64,000 bases of DNA from Dipteris shenzhenensis (Eukaryota; Polypodiophyta; Polypodiopsida; Gleicheniales). The DNA lies in NCBI GenBank assembly GCA_047967505.1, contig CM106540.1; one strand, 5' to 3'. Both the position numbers and the translations under genes were made by a program. Below are positions 1 through 11,420 of this stretch, piece after piece. Every line of letters starts with the position of its first letter. Position 1 is the stretch's first letter. A model generated the notes under the pieces. The model was not told the DNA's origin and did not search any database. It was given only the letters and a program-made list of their open reading frames with translations.

Positions 1-258
1 CCTTCAAGGCAAACAACTTCGACCCCAAAGACCACTCAACCAGGTCAAGCAAAAGCTCCAGAAGAAACGGGGAAGGAAACACCGGTTCTCAATAAGATCA
101 ACGAGATGTTGCAGAAAGCCAAGAAGGGGAAGCCCTCGATGCATGTAACCACCACTGAATCTCCCTCCCCAATGCGATTTGTATCAATGGTTTTTTTGAC
201 AAAAAGTTTGACTATTATAGAGATGCTCTCTATATCATTGCTTATTTACTATCTATAG
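1..258 (+). CDS. Open reading frame cut by the left window edge, unidentified
   Basis: The first frame is open from base 1 to a TAG at 256-258. It gives about 85 residues: a Thr/Pro/Lys-rich first half with a short helical stretch (NKINEMLQKAKKGKP), then a hydrophobic tail. I do not recognise a family. A primer-binding-site-like sequence lies 250 bases downstream, so this may be the end of a retroelement gag or LTR-overlapping sequence rather than a host exon. Support is only the open frame. Confidence 0.15.
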   Translation, partial: PSRQTTSTPKTTQPGQAKAPEETGKETPVLNKINEMLQKAKKGKPSMHVTTTESPSPMRFVSMVFLTKSLTIIEMLSISLLIYYL

Positions 259-390
259 CCTTAAATTGCCATGAATATCCCAAGCACCTCTATCTCTCTC
301 TACACGAATACACATTACGAAAAGAGGTTGGATTTGAAATAAACCCTCTATGATTCCTGGGCCCTTACTAGTCACTATCTTATTTCATCT

Positions 391-468
391 ATCTTCCAAT
401 ATAGGTAGCATTGGCTATCTTCCAATATAGGTAGCATTGGCTATCTTCCGATATAGGCAACATTGGCT
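391..468. repeat. 26-bp tandem repeat, three copies
   Basis: Three head-to-tail copies of a 26-bp unit beginning atcttccaatatagg lie at 391-416, 417-442 and 443-468. The third copy has two substitutions. It sits about 40 bp before a primer-binding-site-like sequence, where an LTR R/U5 region would be expected. Confidence 0.85.
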
Positions 469-505
469 ATAGCAAGAAACCTCCACCACTCTATCTTTTC
501 TAACA

Positions 506-519
506 TGGTATTAGAGCCC
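506..519 (+). other. Primer-binding-site-like sequence (initiator tRNA-Met type)
   Basis: tggtattagagccc differs at one base from the common plant Copia primer binding site tggtatcagagccc, complementary to the initiator tRNA-Met 3' end. It suggests that the bases to its left are the end of a plus-strand LTR. No gag follows: the sequence runs into the LTR of another element at 639. This is probably a truncated element. Confidence 0.35.
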
Positions 520-638
520 TAAAGGAGATTCACAAGTGTTGGCAGCTCAAAGGCAAGAACATTGAAGAAGCCTAGATCTTGGTTCAAGCTTGTAGAAATC
601 AACTTCTACATTTGAAGGATAGATGTCCATGTGATAAG

Positions 639-990
639 TGTGAAGATAGTGGGAGAGAGGGAAGGAGTCTACTTGTGGCTTTCTCACATGCACAATGGGG
701 GAATACACACAAAGGTGGAGGCTGAAAACAGTTTTCCTCTCCTTCGTTGTGAAAGCCAAAAGAACTCTAGTACAAAGAAATAGAAGAACCCTATATGTGG
801 GTCTCAAAACCAAACTCAACTAACTAAGATGGCATACTAACTGAGCCACAAACTAGAGTAGATAAGGATAGCTGTCATCTAGCTATTATTCATGGGCGGT
901 GTACCAACCGCATCTCTAGCTAACAAGTCGGTGACATAAATGCACAACGGTCACCTTGGCATATCGCGAGTGGAGCTCGATATCTCAACA
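639..990 (-). repeat. 3' LTR of Copia I
   Basis: 352 bp with the usual TG...CA ends: on the minus strand it starts tgttgagatatc and ends tatcttcaca. The copy at 21,279-21,631 aligns end to end with roughly 20-odd differences. A purine-rich tract immediately precedes it in element orientation. The five bases outside it (634-638) do not match those outside the other LTR, so the two are not the paired ends of one insertion. Confidence 0.88.
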
Positions 991-1016
991 CTCCCCCTCG
1001 AGCTCAATCCCAATTC

Positions 1017-2843
1017 CTACACACCAAGCAGGTCTCTGAACTTGCACAGCTTCTCTGCGCCCAATGCCTTCATGAATATGTCAGCTACCTGATCCTCTGT
1101 GCTGACATAAGCTAGATCAATAAGACCTAGTAAAACCTTCTCCCGCACATAGTGATAATGCACCTCAATATGCTTTGTTCTAGCATGAAAGACTGGGTTC
1201 TTTGCCAAGCGTATATACTGCTCATGTTGTCACAATAAATGACAACTGGCCCATCTGTAGACTGAGATGCATATCATAAAGTAGCTTATGCAACCAAGCT
1301 ACCTCACATGCAGCCATTGCTACACCCCTGTACTCAGCCTCTATGCTCGACAAGGCAACTGTAGGTTGTTTCTTGCTGCTCCAAGTGACTGCAGCACTCC
1401 CAAAAGAGAACACATATCCATTGGTAGATCGTCCATCAGAAATACTACCAGCCCAATCAGCATCAGTGTATCCATGCAGCTGTATCTGAACCCCAGCCTC
1501 ATAAAATAGTCCTTACTGCAATGTGGACTTCACATACCTGAGTATGCGTCTAGCTGCATCCAAATGTGGTTTCCTTGGAGCCTGCATAAACTGACTTACC
1601 AATCCAACAGCATAGCTTAGATCTGACCTGGTAATAGTCATATAAATCAAACTTCCTACTATGCGTCTGTACATAGTAGGGTCTTCCAAAAGCTCACCTG
1701 CATCTGTGCTTAGCTTCACATTCTGCTCCAAAGGAACTGAAATAGGCTTACAGCCTGTCATTCCATATTTGGACAGCATGTCCAATCCATACTGCCTCTG
1801 TAAGAGCTATATCCCACTTGGTGATCTAATCACCTCAATGCCCAAGAAATAACGCAGCTCTCCCAAATCCTTCATCTCAAACTTCTGCCTCAATAGCATT
1901 TTCACATGAAGGATATCTTCATCACTATCACCTGTGATGATCAAATAGCATGGCCCGAGATACCTCTCCAATATGCCTGTTTTTCCTTTCTGCAATTCCA
2001 TTTTGCTGTGGGGTATGACTGCATGAATATTGCTGCTTTATGCCATGCTCTTGCAGGAACCTTGCAAACTCATTTGGGAGGTATTCTCCCCCTCCATCTG
2101 ACCTTAGGCATTTTATTTGCAGGCCTGTTTCTTTTTCAACCATAGCTTTAAAAGCTTTGAAGTGCCCAAAGTTTTCTGGTGAAGTCGTCAATAAATGTGA
2201 CAAAATAGTGACAGCCTCCAATAGATGCAGCTTTAGTAGTCCACACATTAGAGTGGATTAATTCCAATGGCTTTTTACTCTCTTGAACATGCCTAGGAAA
2301 TGGTTTCCTTGCGTGTTTTCCAAATTGACAGGCTTCACAAACCTTATGCATTTCTGCAACCTTGAATTTAGGCAATCCTGCAACAATATTTTGGGCTTGC
2401 ATTGATTTAAGTCGCTGTATATTAACATGACCAATGCGTTTATGCCAGATATCAATATCTACAACTACATCGGTCCCATGTGCAAACATTGCTGCACTCA
2501 ATTCAGGCATGTCCGCATCCAATGTAAACATCCTGCCCTTCTTCTTTCCTCTTGCTATCAAGCGACCGTTATTTTTCATATCCTCAACAAAGCATCCATG
2601 AGGATTAAATCTGACCTGCAAGCCCTGCTCAACCATTTGACCAACAGAAACCAGGTTCTTGGTGATGTTTGGGACATGAAATACAGCAGACAGGTATTTC
2701 TTTTTCCCATCCTACATAGACAAAGGAATTTTACCAATCTGCATAATAGGATGTGCAATATCATCATTAGTCTCCACAAATCTTGGTTTTTCCATTTTCC
2801 TTGCATCATCCTGCATCCATTCTGCATAACCTGTCATGTGGTT
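1017..2843 (-). pseudogene. Copia I pol remnant (gag-pre-integrase, integrase, RT, RNase H)
   Basis: Domains in element order: protease end with NHMTG (about 2,830); gag-pre-integrase with DIWHKRIGHVNIQRL (about 2,400); integrase zinc site CEACQFGKH (about 2,320); catalytic core with HYFVTFIDDFTRKLW and RSDGGGEY, then HTPQQNGIAERKNR (2,000-2,250); RT remnant with LIITGDSDEDI and KDLGELRYFLGIEV (1,810-2,000); RT thumb (1,513-1,785); RNase H with ALSSIEAEYRGVA (1,222-1,413); and the C-terminal VADIFMKAL segment (1,017-1,208). Frameshifts and stops separate these blocks. The N-terminal RT fingers and palm between integrase and LIITGD are absent. The domain order protease-integrase-RT-RNase H identifies Copia rather than Gypsy. 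Confidence 0.88.
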
Positions 2844-5006
2844 CCCATGGCTAGCATCCATATTGGAGACTTTTCCAAAAGTATACTTTTACATTATTTT
2901 CATGAAAAAGTGTTGTACTCAAAGAGCCAGGGACAAAGATGCCATAATTGGATTCTACATCATTGGATAGATGTGTAAGAGTCTTCTGGTGCAATTTTTT
3001 GGGTCTCATTTCCCTTGGTGCATTCAACTTTTGTTAGTCTTGGTTCAGGGTCGTTAGTTGACTGTACATTCATGATACCTTTTTTATCTCCTTTCTTTCT
3101 TCTTTTTCCTTGTTGGCCGATGAACATATGTTAGTGACAGGTGATCCTTTTGAACACAACCATTAATATTCAATGTCCTCAATGATTCTATAGGCTTTAA
3201 CCTATGTGTGTTGTCGGATTTAGAATTGACTCCAATTGTATCACATCTAGGGGTGAAAAGCTATCTTTTCAAATCTACTTCAATCTTTGCTTGATCTTTC
3301 TTGATTGATTCTTTAAATACTGATGCAACATCATATACCTATGTTATAGTTTTGCAACTATATGATCCATTTGCTCATGAATTTCTTCATGCAATCCTTG
3401 GACAAAATAGTTGGTTAATCGATGCTATATTAGTGACAAATTTTCCTCTACGATAGCACTTTTGAGTTTGTTGAAATAATCTATCACTTCAAGAAAGAGA
3501 ACTTCCATGCACATATTGGCTTGATTTCTTGAATTTACTAGTACTTCTATCCTTCAAAAAAGCATGGAATTGTAGTAAAAAGATCAAAGTCTCGACTTCA
3601 AAATTTTCTCTAACCTATTTTATAGCAGGCCTCTTTAACTATAATTTTTGTAACTTTAGTTTTTTTAGGCCTCATTCAAGTCTGAAACTCCAAACAGACT
3701 ATGAACTCACCTCAAAGCATACTCGGTGAAAGAAAAAAGAAAATAACTTGAGACATTTGGTAAAATCTAAAATCCCTAATTCTGGACTTGCTAATTTTTC
3801 TTTGTTTTCCTTTTGCACTTGAGTGTATCTTCAAGATGATCTAAAGGATCTGATGAAAATACAAACCAAACAGAGCCTTAAAACTAGGAAATTTAAAATG
3901 TTGTGGCTTGCATTGACTTTTTGCAAAATTGAGCCAAGACGATCGATCCTTTCCTTTGAGGGGAGTTTGATGCTAATATCTTAGGTTATTGCTAGCTTCA
4001 TCACCCTCTCAAGTAGAAACATTACTTGTACCTAGGTCCCACATACATAGTAATAACCATGTCCAAATATTTTCAAAGCTTCTTCCATTACACATGTTGC
4101 CTTTCCTTTGTTGTCTATCATAAGCTTGCCTTCCTTCTTCTATCCTCTATGCTACTTCCAACCTTTTTTTATTAAATGAGCAACTTGGCCACACCTCTTG
4201 CCTCCACCAATTTTAACATAGAATCTAATTGCCATCACAAATTACTTCACTCATGACTACATTTTTTATCCTCGTGAGCTACATAAGACCTCAATCTTGT
4301 TTAATCCCTACCTAGAATCCATTTTGATCACCATAGAATTCATTATTCATCATGTTTAGTTATCGAACGTTTTACTTTTCTTCCACTCAACTTCTATTAA
4401 TGCTTTGAAGGATTTGAACATCTCAATCATATGTCTTTTGCATCGAGTACATAAACAATTTTCTAGTATAACCATTTATGACAATTCATGACGTGTCTAG
4501 CATGTATCCTACATCGATATTGTGCGAACTAATTTAGTGGACCACATGCCTTGGGTTGAACTTTGTTTGGAACAATTAAAAGTTTGCATTTCTAGAATTT
4601 TTATTGTCATAATCAAAGGTCATCATTCCAAACCCCCATACAATCTTTGACGCCATTGTGATAAATAAATGATGTTTTAAAATAACCTAAAATTTTTATA
4701 AATTAATTTTTTCCTTTGAGAAAGAGGGCTGTTCTATATTTATACCATATTCTTTCTATCAGTTATGATGCCTATGTCAATCTCTGTGTTTTTCCTATAT
4801 GGAGCATTTTGGTTCTATGGACCAAGGAGCCTTTGTAAAGACCTTTTGGTCTCGTACAATACTTTTAGAATTAATTCTTAGATGCTCTTTAATTTCCAAT
4901 GAAGATGATGTTTAAATCATCAGAGATATACACCTCACAAAATCTTCTTGTGAATTTTGGCCTTGATTTTCAATGTGCAGTTTGATCAAGCTCACCTGAA
5001 GAAGAT
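2844..5006. other. No recognisable gene, AT-rich decayed sequence
   Basis: No conserved domain, terminal repeat or convincing ORF was found. Short open stretches such as 3,529-3,729 are not supported by any motif. The sequence is rich in TTT/TCT runs and looks like old intergenic DNA. Confidence 0.5.
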
Positions 5007-5405
5007 GTGCTTACATATTTTCATGTAAGTGTGTCCGAATGCTACATCCTCCTAGTGATGGAGGGATATGTTTTGGGATTTTTGCCATTCAGCATGGCTA
5101 CATTACTTATTGATCTAGCTTCCTTGTTCACAAATCAACAAACGTTGGATAAGCCAAGGCAAGCTAAAATAGCACTTACAAGTAATATCGATCTCCATCC
5201 TCTGATGTTGAAGAGACTTATAGAAAACGATCCTACATTGAGTGAGGTCACATTTCAAAAGCATAGAGATGTTCTCCAAGCCTTTGAAGACTTCAAGGAG
5301 AGTGACTTTGTTTGTGTAGAGGGTTTGTACCAGAGTAGATATGGAAGTGACATTGAGATGAGATATATGTTGGTCTTGAAGTCTTCAAGTTATATATTAG
5401 ATTGA
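5007..5405 (+). CDS. Unidentified 132-codon open reading frame
   Basis: An ATG-to-TGA frame of 132 codons. The N-terminal 45 residues are hydrophobic, with one possible membrane segment. The rest is soluble and compositionally protein-like, including the stretches DLHPLMLKRLIENDP and HRDVLQAFEDFKESD. I do not recognise a family. Splice-like signals occur nearby (a tgcag just before 4,981 and gtaagt at about 5,024), so it could be exons of a decayed or captured host gene rather than one continuous ORF. The neighbours are transposons or unrecognised sequence. Confidence 0.2.
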   Translation: MLTYFHVSVSECYILLVMEGYVLGFLPFSMATLLIDLASLFTNQQTLDKPRQAKIALTSNIDLHPLMLKRLIENDPTLSEVTFQKHRDVLQAFEDFKESDFVCVEGLYQSRYGSDIEMRYMLVLKSSSYILD

Positions 5406-6592
5406 GAGCTACATTTTCACTTTTAACATCTCTGTCATCCGAGTTTTCAATGAAAAGTTATAGCTCCTGCAAAAAGTGACAAAATTCATTTCCTACAAGG
5501 ATTTCGTTTGTTGGATGTCCATATCTAGGCCACCATTTGCAGTTATGACACTCCCAGTGGATCCAAAGTGATCCAAAATTTCTACTTGAGAAGCTGCTTC
5601 TGGTTCTGTGAACTTTTGAAGCTGTGGTGAATCTCTGTCTACTCTGATGTCTTTATTTCGCCATTTGTTATGTGAGTGGGATCTCAACATCCAGGCCTCC
5701 ATTTGCAGAGCTGTCTGTCTCGTTGGGGCCCGAAACATATGAATAGAAAGTTGCTTTCCATTCTATGATGAATCGAGGGAGTTGTGATTCTCTGTGTTTT
5801 TTCATCATCTCTTTGAAGGAAATTTCTCAAAGTTTCCAAGACCTTCTCATTGATTGCCATGTGGCATTTTGGTTGAGGTTAAGTTTCCTAAGGTTCATTT
5901 TTGCAAGTAAATACAAGGGTTGACTGGCTCTTACAGCATCCTTGGATGAGATTTTGGAGTTGTGGCAGAAGAGAGATATTTGCAGATTGTATTGCCAAGT
6001 TTGATTATGCAGTGATGCCCATGTTTTGAGACATCCCAAGTTCTACTTTCACTAGCGGTCATTGCCACTGTAAGGCCATGATTTCTTGGATATACCTTAT
6101 GCATATCACTCTAATTGTAGTCTAAGCCATGTGCGCTCATTTGTGGTTTGCATTGGGTTGCAGTGGATGCTTTACAGGCCATTTGGATGCATTGCGATCC
6201 TTGTTGGATGTGTTGATAGGCCCAGATTGCCTTGTGGGATGCTTTATTAATGGACGCTTAGCACAGAGATGCTATTTTATGCCGAGGGATAGCTTTGACA
6301 TATTGCAGTGGATGTTGTGCTATGATATTTTGGATGAGACATTATTGATGCTTATGCCTATGGATGGTGTTTATGCTTGAGGCATTTGGCTCTTATTGGC
6401 ATTATGTTTGCCATTGTTTTGTCATTGTGGGTTGACATTTTCTTTTGGGCCAAATTTTCTCATATGGATGCATAGTATATGCACATGAGTCAGATGCATT
6501 TTGATGCTTTGAGCCTTGAGTTTTGGTGACACTATCCTTCATTAAAGTAGACATATTGGGTGCACCTAGTATTTGGTGTGATTTCTCTTTTG
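5406..6592. other. No recognisable gene; possible decayed 5' end of Copia III
   Basis: No domain is recognisable on either strand. The segment just before 6,593 would be the place for the 5' LTR of the Copia element that follows. A degenerate primer-binding-site-like string, aggtactagcattaggg, occurs near 6,593-6,610, but I could not define an LTR. Confidence 0.35.
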
Positions 6593-9385
6593 CAGGTACT
6601 AGCATTAGGGATTTTGTTTCATTTGCATCATGGCATCCTCTTCCATGTCTAAAAATGAGTTTTTCAGCATTAAAAGTTTGATGGGACAAACTTTTCTTTG
6701 TGGAAAGAATAGATAAGGGATGTGCTTATTCAAAAGAAGCAGATTAAACCCTTGGTAAGGATTGAAGCTAAGCCTGCAGAGATATGTCTGAGGATGATTG
6801 GAATGAGTTAGATGCATTAGCAAATTGTACATCTTGCAGATTCAGTTTATTTCACAGTAGTAAATGAGCAAATTACGAAAGATTTGTGGAAGAAATTGTG
6901 TGCCATTATGAGAAGGAAACTGCCTCTAATAAAGTTTACCTCATGAAGATGTTGTTTGAGCTATAGATGAAGGAAGGGGTCTTCATTTCTTCTCACTTGA
7001 ATGAATTCAATATTATTTTCAGCTAGCTTCAGGCTCAAAAGATGAATTTTGATGCAGAGACTAAGGCAATATTTCTCTTATGCTCATTGTCATCCTCATG
7101 GGATACCTTCCGTACAGCTGTCAGTAACTCTGCACCTAGTGGAGTACTAAAGTTTGATGATGTTGTGTGTAGCTTGTTGGCCGAGGAGATTAGATGGATG
7201 TCTATGGATGGCAACAAGCAGGATGTAGCCTTAAATGTGCAAAGGGATAGATCACAGTTCAGGGGGAAGTTCTAAGAAAGAGGGAAGTCTCGTAGCAAAT
7301 CCAGGGCATGGAACATTGAGTGTTATCACTATGAAAAAGGATTGCTACAAGTTGAAAAGAGAGGAAAAGGATAAGAAAAAGAATGCAAATTGGGGTGCAA
7401 GTAAGAAGAAAGAGTGTCGAAGGGAGGAGAAATGAAAAATGAAGATCGAGGAGATTAATGCAGTCACTGATGATAGTGACAATGACATTCTCTTCATGCT
7501 TAATCTACTTGTAGACTTGCTCACCACTTCACATGATGCATATTCCCAGGATTGGATTTTGGTGCTTCATTCCATGTTACTCCCCATAGGGAATGGTTCT
7601 CCACTTATGACAATGGAAAGACAAGTTGTCTGCATCTTGGAAATAACTATGCATGTGACATAGTGGGAGCAGGGTGACATAAAGTTTTCTTTTGCAAATG
7701 GGTCTACATTTGTTTTGGAAAATGTGAGACATGTGCCTAAGTTGACCAAGAGTCTTATTTCAGCGGGTCAGCTAGATGATGCTAGTTTTTAGACCACTTT
7801 TGGCTTTGAGAGTTGGAAAATTCAAAAGGGCTCTATGGTTTTGGCTAGGGGTGCCAAGTGTGGGACTTTGTATCCCTTACATGTATCAGGGGTGTCTGAT
7901 CATGTTGTTGCAATAACCGAGCAGCCAAGCACTTCTTTGTGGCATTGCAGGTTGGGGCACATGAGCCAGAATGGAATGAAACTCTTATGCCATTTGGGTT
8001 AAGTACGCATTTGAGTTTTTCTGATTTTGAATTTTGTGAGCACTGTCTCTATGGGAAGCAGATGAAATTAGCCCATAAAAGAAGGGGAAGGAAAGAGCCT
8101 AGAAGGCTTGATTTGGAGCTTCAAAGTCTTGATTTGGTGCATTTAAACGTATGTGGTCCCATGCCTACATGGTCATTAGGCTGGGCTGAATACTATGTGA
8201 CATTCGTTGATGATGCAACTAGGAAAGTGTGGGCTTATGCTATAGCTTGGAAGAGCGATGTGTTCTAGGTATTTAAAAAATGGTTGGCTTTGGCTAAAAA
8301 TCAGTCAGGTAGAACGCTTAAATGCCTATGTACTAATAATGGTGGAGAGTATATCTCTCATGACTTCTAGCATTTCTGTGATACACGTGAGATTAAGAGG
8401 GAGCTCATGTCCCCTTTACTCTAGAGAAGAATCTAGTTGCAAAACATATGAACCGCACCATTTAGGAAAGGTTGCAATGTATGCTTTCCAATGCAAGTCT
8501 TTCTGGTGGTTTTTGGGCTAAGGCAATGAAGACTGTAGTGCATGTGATCAATAGATCACCTAGCAAGAGTTTGGATGGTGGTAATCCTAAAGAGGCATGG
8601 ACTAGCAAGAAGCCGTCTTACTCTCATTTGCATATATTTGGGTGTGAGGCATATGCACATATGCCAAAAGAACTTCAAAAGAAGCTAGATCCTAAGTCTA
8701 GGAAATGCATCTTTCTGGGTTATGGTGAAAGTGGAGAGATGGGCTATCGTCTATGGGATCCAAAAGCAAAGAAAATCATACGAAGCCATGATGTGGTCTT
8801 CAATGAGAAGAAGATGCATAAGACATGCATGAGGGATTTCGAAAGAGGCGAATCACTTTCCAAGATGTGAATCCACCCAGATATGTTGATAGATAGCAAG
8901 CTGTCCATGCACCAAATGTGCTTGAAATGGTGCCACGAGGTGCTCCCACAGGTACACAATCAAGGGCAGATGATGGATCATCTATTGGTGGCAATGATGA
9001 GCCAAATGTGTCTGATATGTAGGCGGGATAGCAAGTCAAAATGCCCTTGAGAAGAACATCTAAAGTGTCTAGACCACCTAAGAGATTTGTTCTAGGGGTA
9101 GACTATGTGATGCTTACTGGATTGCAGGAAGCCTTCTTGCTATAGAGAGGCTATGATGCACGAGGATCAGTGCAAGTGGGAGTATGCTATGCAATCAGAG
9201 ACGAGTTCACTCATAAAGAATAAGAATTGGGACTTGGTTTCTTTGCCACATGGAAAGAAAGCATTGCCATGTATATGGGTCTACAAGATGAAGGTCATAG
9301 GTGATGATGTGCCTAAGTACAAGGCCCGTTTGGTTGCTAAAGGGTTCAAGCAAGAGAAGGGTGTGGACTTTGATGAGACGGGAAG
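6593..9385 (+). mobile_element. Copia III: decayed plus-strand Copia, 3' truncated
   Basis: The element holds a possible degenerate primer binding site (about 6,593), gag from an ATG at 6,630, zinc-finger/protease region, integrase and the first part of reverse transcriptase. RT homology stops at about 9,385, after KARLVAKGFKQEKGVDFDET, and changes abruptly to an AG-rich sequence. RT palm, RNase H and 3' LTR are absent. It carries many stops and frameshifts and belongs to a different family from Copia I and II. Confidence 0.8.
6630..9385 (+). pseudogene. Copia III gag-pol remnant
   Basis: Gag begins at MASSSMSKNEF (6,630). A one-base frameshift follows, then the typical start block KFDGTNFSLWKE with an in-frame stop, then DVLIQKKQIKPL. 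The gag core is open at 7,042-7,275 (FLLCSLSSSWDTFRTAVSNS). A lysine-rich segment follows (7,235-7,435). The protease/pre-integrase block contains FANGSTFVLENVRHVPKLT (about 7,690-7,745). Integrase shows WHCRLGHMSQNGM, CEHCLYGKQ and YYVTFVDDATRKVWAY (7,939-8,268), then FWAKAMKTVVHVINRSPSK and the post-core FGCEAYAHMPKELQKKLDP (8,472-8,870). RT N-terminus: NKNWDLVSLPHGKKALPCI and KARLVAKGFKQEKGVDFDET (9,153-9,385). At least four frames are needed, so it is non-functional. Confidence 0.82.
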
Positions 9386-11096
9386 GAGAAGGAGGAGAGG
9401 GGAGAGTGTGAGCATGGTGAATGGGACCTAGGCATGGAAGCAACAAGGAGGGAATCAAAGATAAGACACTAGAGCTTGGAAGCAAGAGAGCTTGTATTCT
9501 CTACAATGCATAATAAGATCCAAATCCAAATAGTTGTCTTTTATGCGTGACCATACCCTACAATAAACAAAAGTGATGTTGCAGGTGAGAAGATCCAGCC
9601 ACAAGATCAAGATGCGATAAGCTATGCTCCAAGGATGTTTCGACGTGTTTCCGATCGAAGTTCAACAAAAACAATAGAGAACTCCGCCACGGTTCCGACG
9701 AGGACCACACTACGCCAATCCCGACTCCGATCTGCCACATAGGCATCGCATGTGTCTTTTTCACCTTTTTGGAGTCCGATCAAGGCCCGATGCCTTGTTG
9801 TTGAAAGGGAATGGTACTTGATGACTTGATAATACATAAAGCCCATCTTTATGTCTTGGAAAATAGAAAAATCATCATGAAGCAAAAAAGGTAATTGCAT
9901 TAACTAACTTGAAATCCAATCATGTTCTTCAAAATATTATGCAATCATATTCTTTTTAGTATGATCTTCTAATAGTATATTTGAAGAGGAGGATGAAGTG
10001 ATGTTTCAACATTCACTAAAGAAGGTCTCTCATAATCAAAGTTAATGTCGAAGTTGACACATATGGCATTTAATGGATTGTGTCTTGTCCAAGTTGTTCA
10101 TATATCCCATTTTTGAAGGAATTGGTGCCATTTGGTAGACCGGAATGTATTGGTCATCTTGTATAATATAGTGACTTATAATGCTAGACCGATTTGCATT
10201 GTCACCATTTTGGGGATAGTTGATTCCACTAAAGGTAGGTTTGGGGTCTCCCCAATCACTAGGTAGCTCTTCCACCACTACTTGATTTAGGGGAGTAATT
10301 CATTGGTGGTGGTGGTTGTTGAGGTCCCAGTATTGGCGGGGGTAATGGACTATTTTGAGCCCTAAATTGCCCTTGATTTGTTGATGTGGCTCATAGTATT
10401 TCCAATTGTGCCTAATTGGATGGATTGGGTGGTGCAGGTGATGGTAGACACGGCCTTTGTTGATACATGGGTTGAGGAATCACCCTAGGATAAACACCTA
10501 TTTCATTAATTTTGGATTTTTTCTATTGTTTTTGGACGAAGCCCAAAAATCCTTCCCAAATGAAAAGTTTACTTTGTGAAAATATCCTTCCCAAATCAAA
10601 ATTTTACTTTCTAAAAATATTCTTCCCAAATCAAAAGTTCACTTTGTGGCACTATCATATTCACATAAAAATCTCGTTTTTTCAATCTATACTTTTGCAC
10701 CAACATGCAAGAATTTTAAATAATCCTATTTTAGAAATTCTAGCTATATCTAAGTTATTTGTTAATTTAATTATTTTTAATATTTTTCCTTGACATGATA
10801 AATTTATAAATCCATGAAAGGAGACTTAAATATTTCATGTAAATAACATTGTCACTCGTAATATGCACAAAATTTTTAAAACTTTTAATAGATAGAAAAA
10901 AGGCATGATGCCATAAGACCCAAGTTTTGTATTGAACCAAAGAATTATAATAGCAATTATAGCTATCATTATATGTTTACATTGAGAGATGTTGCTCTCA
11001 GCTGGAGTCTTTGTATAAAATGATATAGATTGAACATATGTTACAATTTAAATTGTTGCTCTTAAAGAGCCTCAATTCGTGCCATCTGCATAATTT
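9386..11096. other. No recognisable gene
   Basis: The AG-rich stretch right after Copia III (9,386-9,520) may be LTR debris. A short minus-strand open stretch at 10,042-10,278 and adjoining proline-rich sequence to about 10,400 look like a retroelement gag remnant, but no diagnostic motif was seen. 10,500-11,000 is AT-rich. Confidence 0.4.
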
Positions 11097-11302
11097 GACT
11101 CCCCATTGTCTTATTGCTCAATGTCACGACAATCCCTTGCCAGGTGCCATCTGCATTAACTCCCACTTGTCTTGCCAAGCCTTGCCCCTTGGGTGCATTG
11201 ACTACCCATTGTCTTATTGCTCAATGTGACAGTCCCTTGCCAGGTGCCATCTGCATTAACTCCCTATTGTCTTGCCAAGCCTTAACCCTTGGGTGACATC
11301 CA
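11097..11302. repeat. 103-bp tandem duplication
   Basis: Two copies of a roughly 103-bp unit lie head to tail, beginning at about 11,097 and 11,200. They share attgtcttattgctcaatg and ttgccaggtgccatctgc and have a few substitutions and small indels between them. Confidence 0.8.
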
Positions 11303-11420
11303 GTGCATATTTTGACTCTCATTTGACATAGGAGGTGATGAATCTGATTATAATTGTCAATTGGCTTCTTGCCTAGTACCCAAATAAAATCCTTCAATGG
11401 ACTTTAATACAAGGTTTTAA

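Larger units (their letters stand above)
639..2843 (-). mobile_element. Copia I: 5'-truncated, internally deleted Copia retrotransposon
   Basis: Reading on the minus strand, the element starts abruptly near 2843 in the protease/gag-pre-integrase region. It continues through integrase, reverse transcriptase and RNase H, then a polypurine tract at about 991-1000 (ctccccctcg on the plus strand), and ends in a 3' LTR at 639-990. The 5' LTR, gag and most of the protease are missing, and a deletion near 2000 joins integrase to the middle of reverse transcriptase. The LTR is about 93-94% identical by eye to the LTR at 21,279-21,631, so the two belong to one family. The element cannot move by itself. 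Confidence 0.85.
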
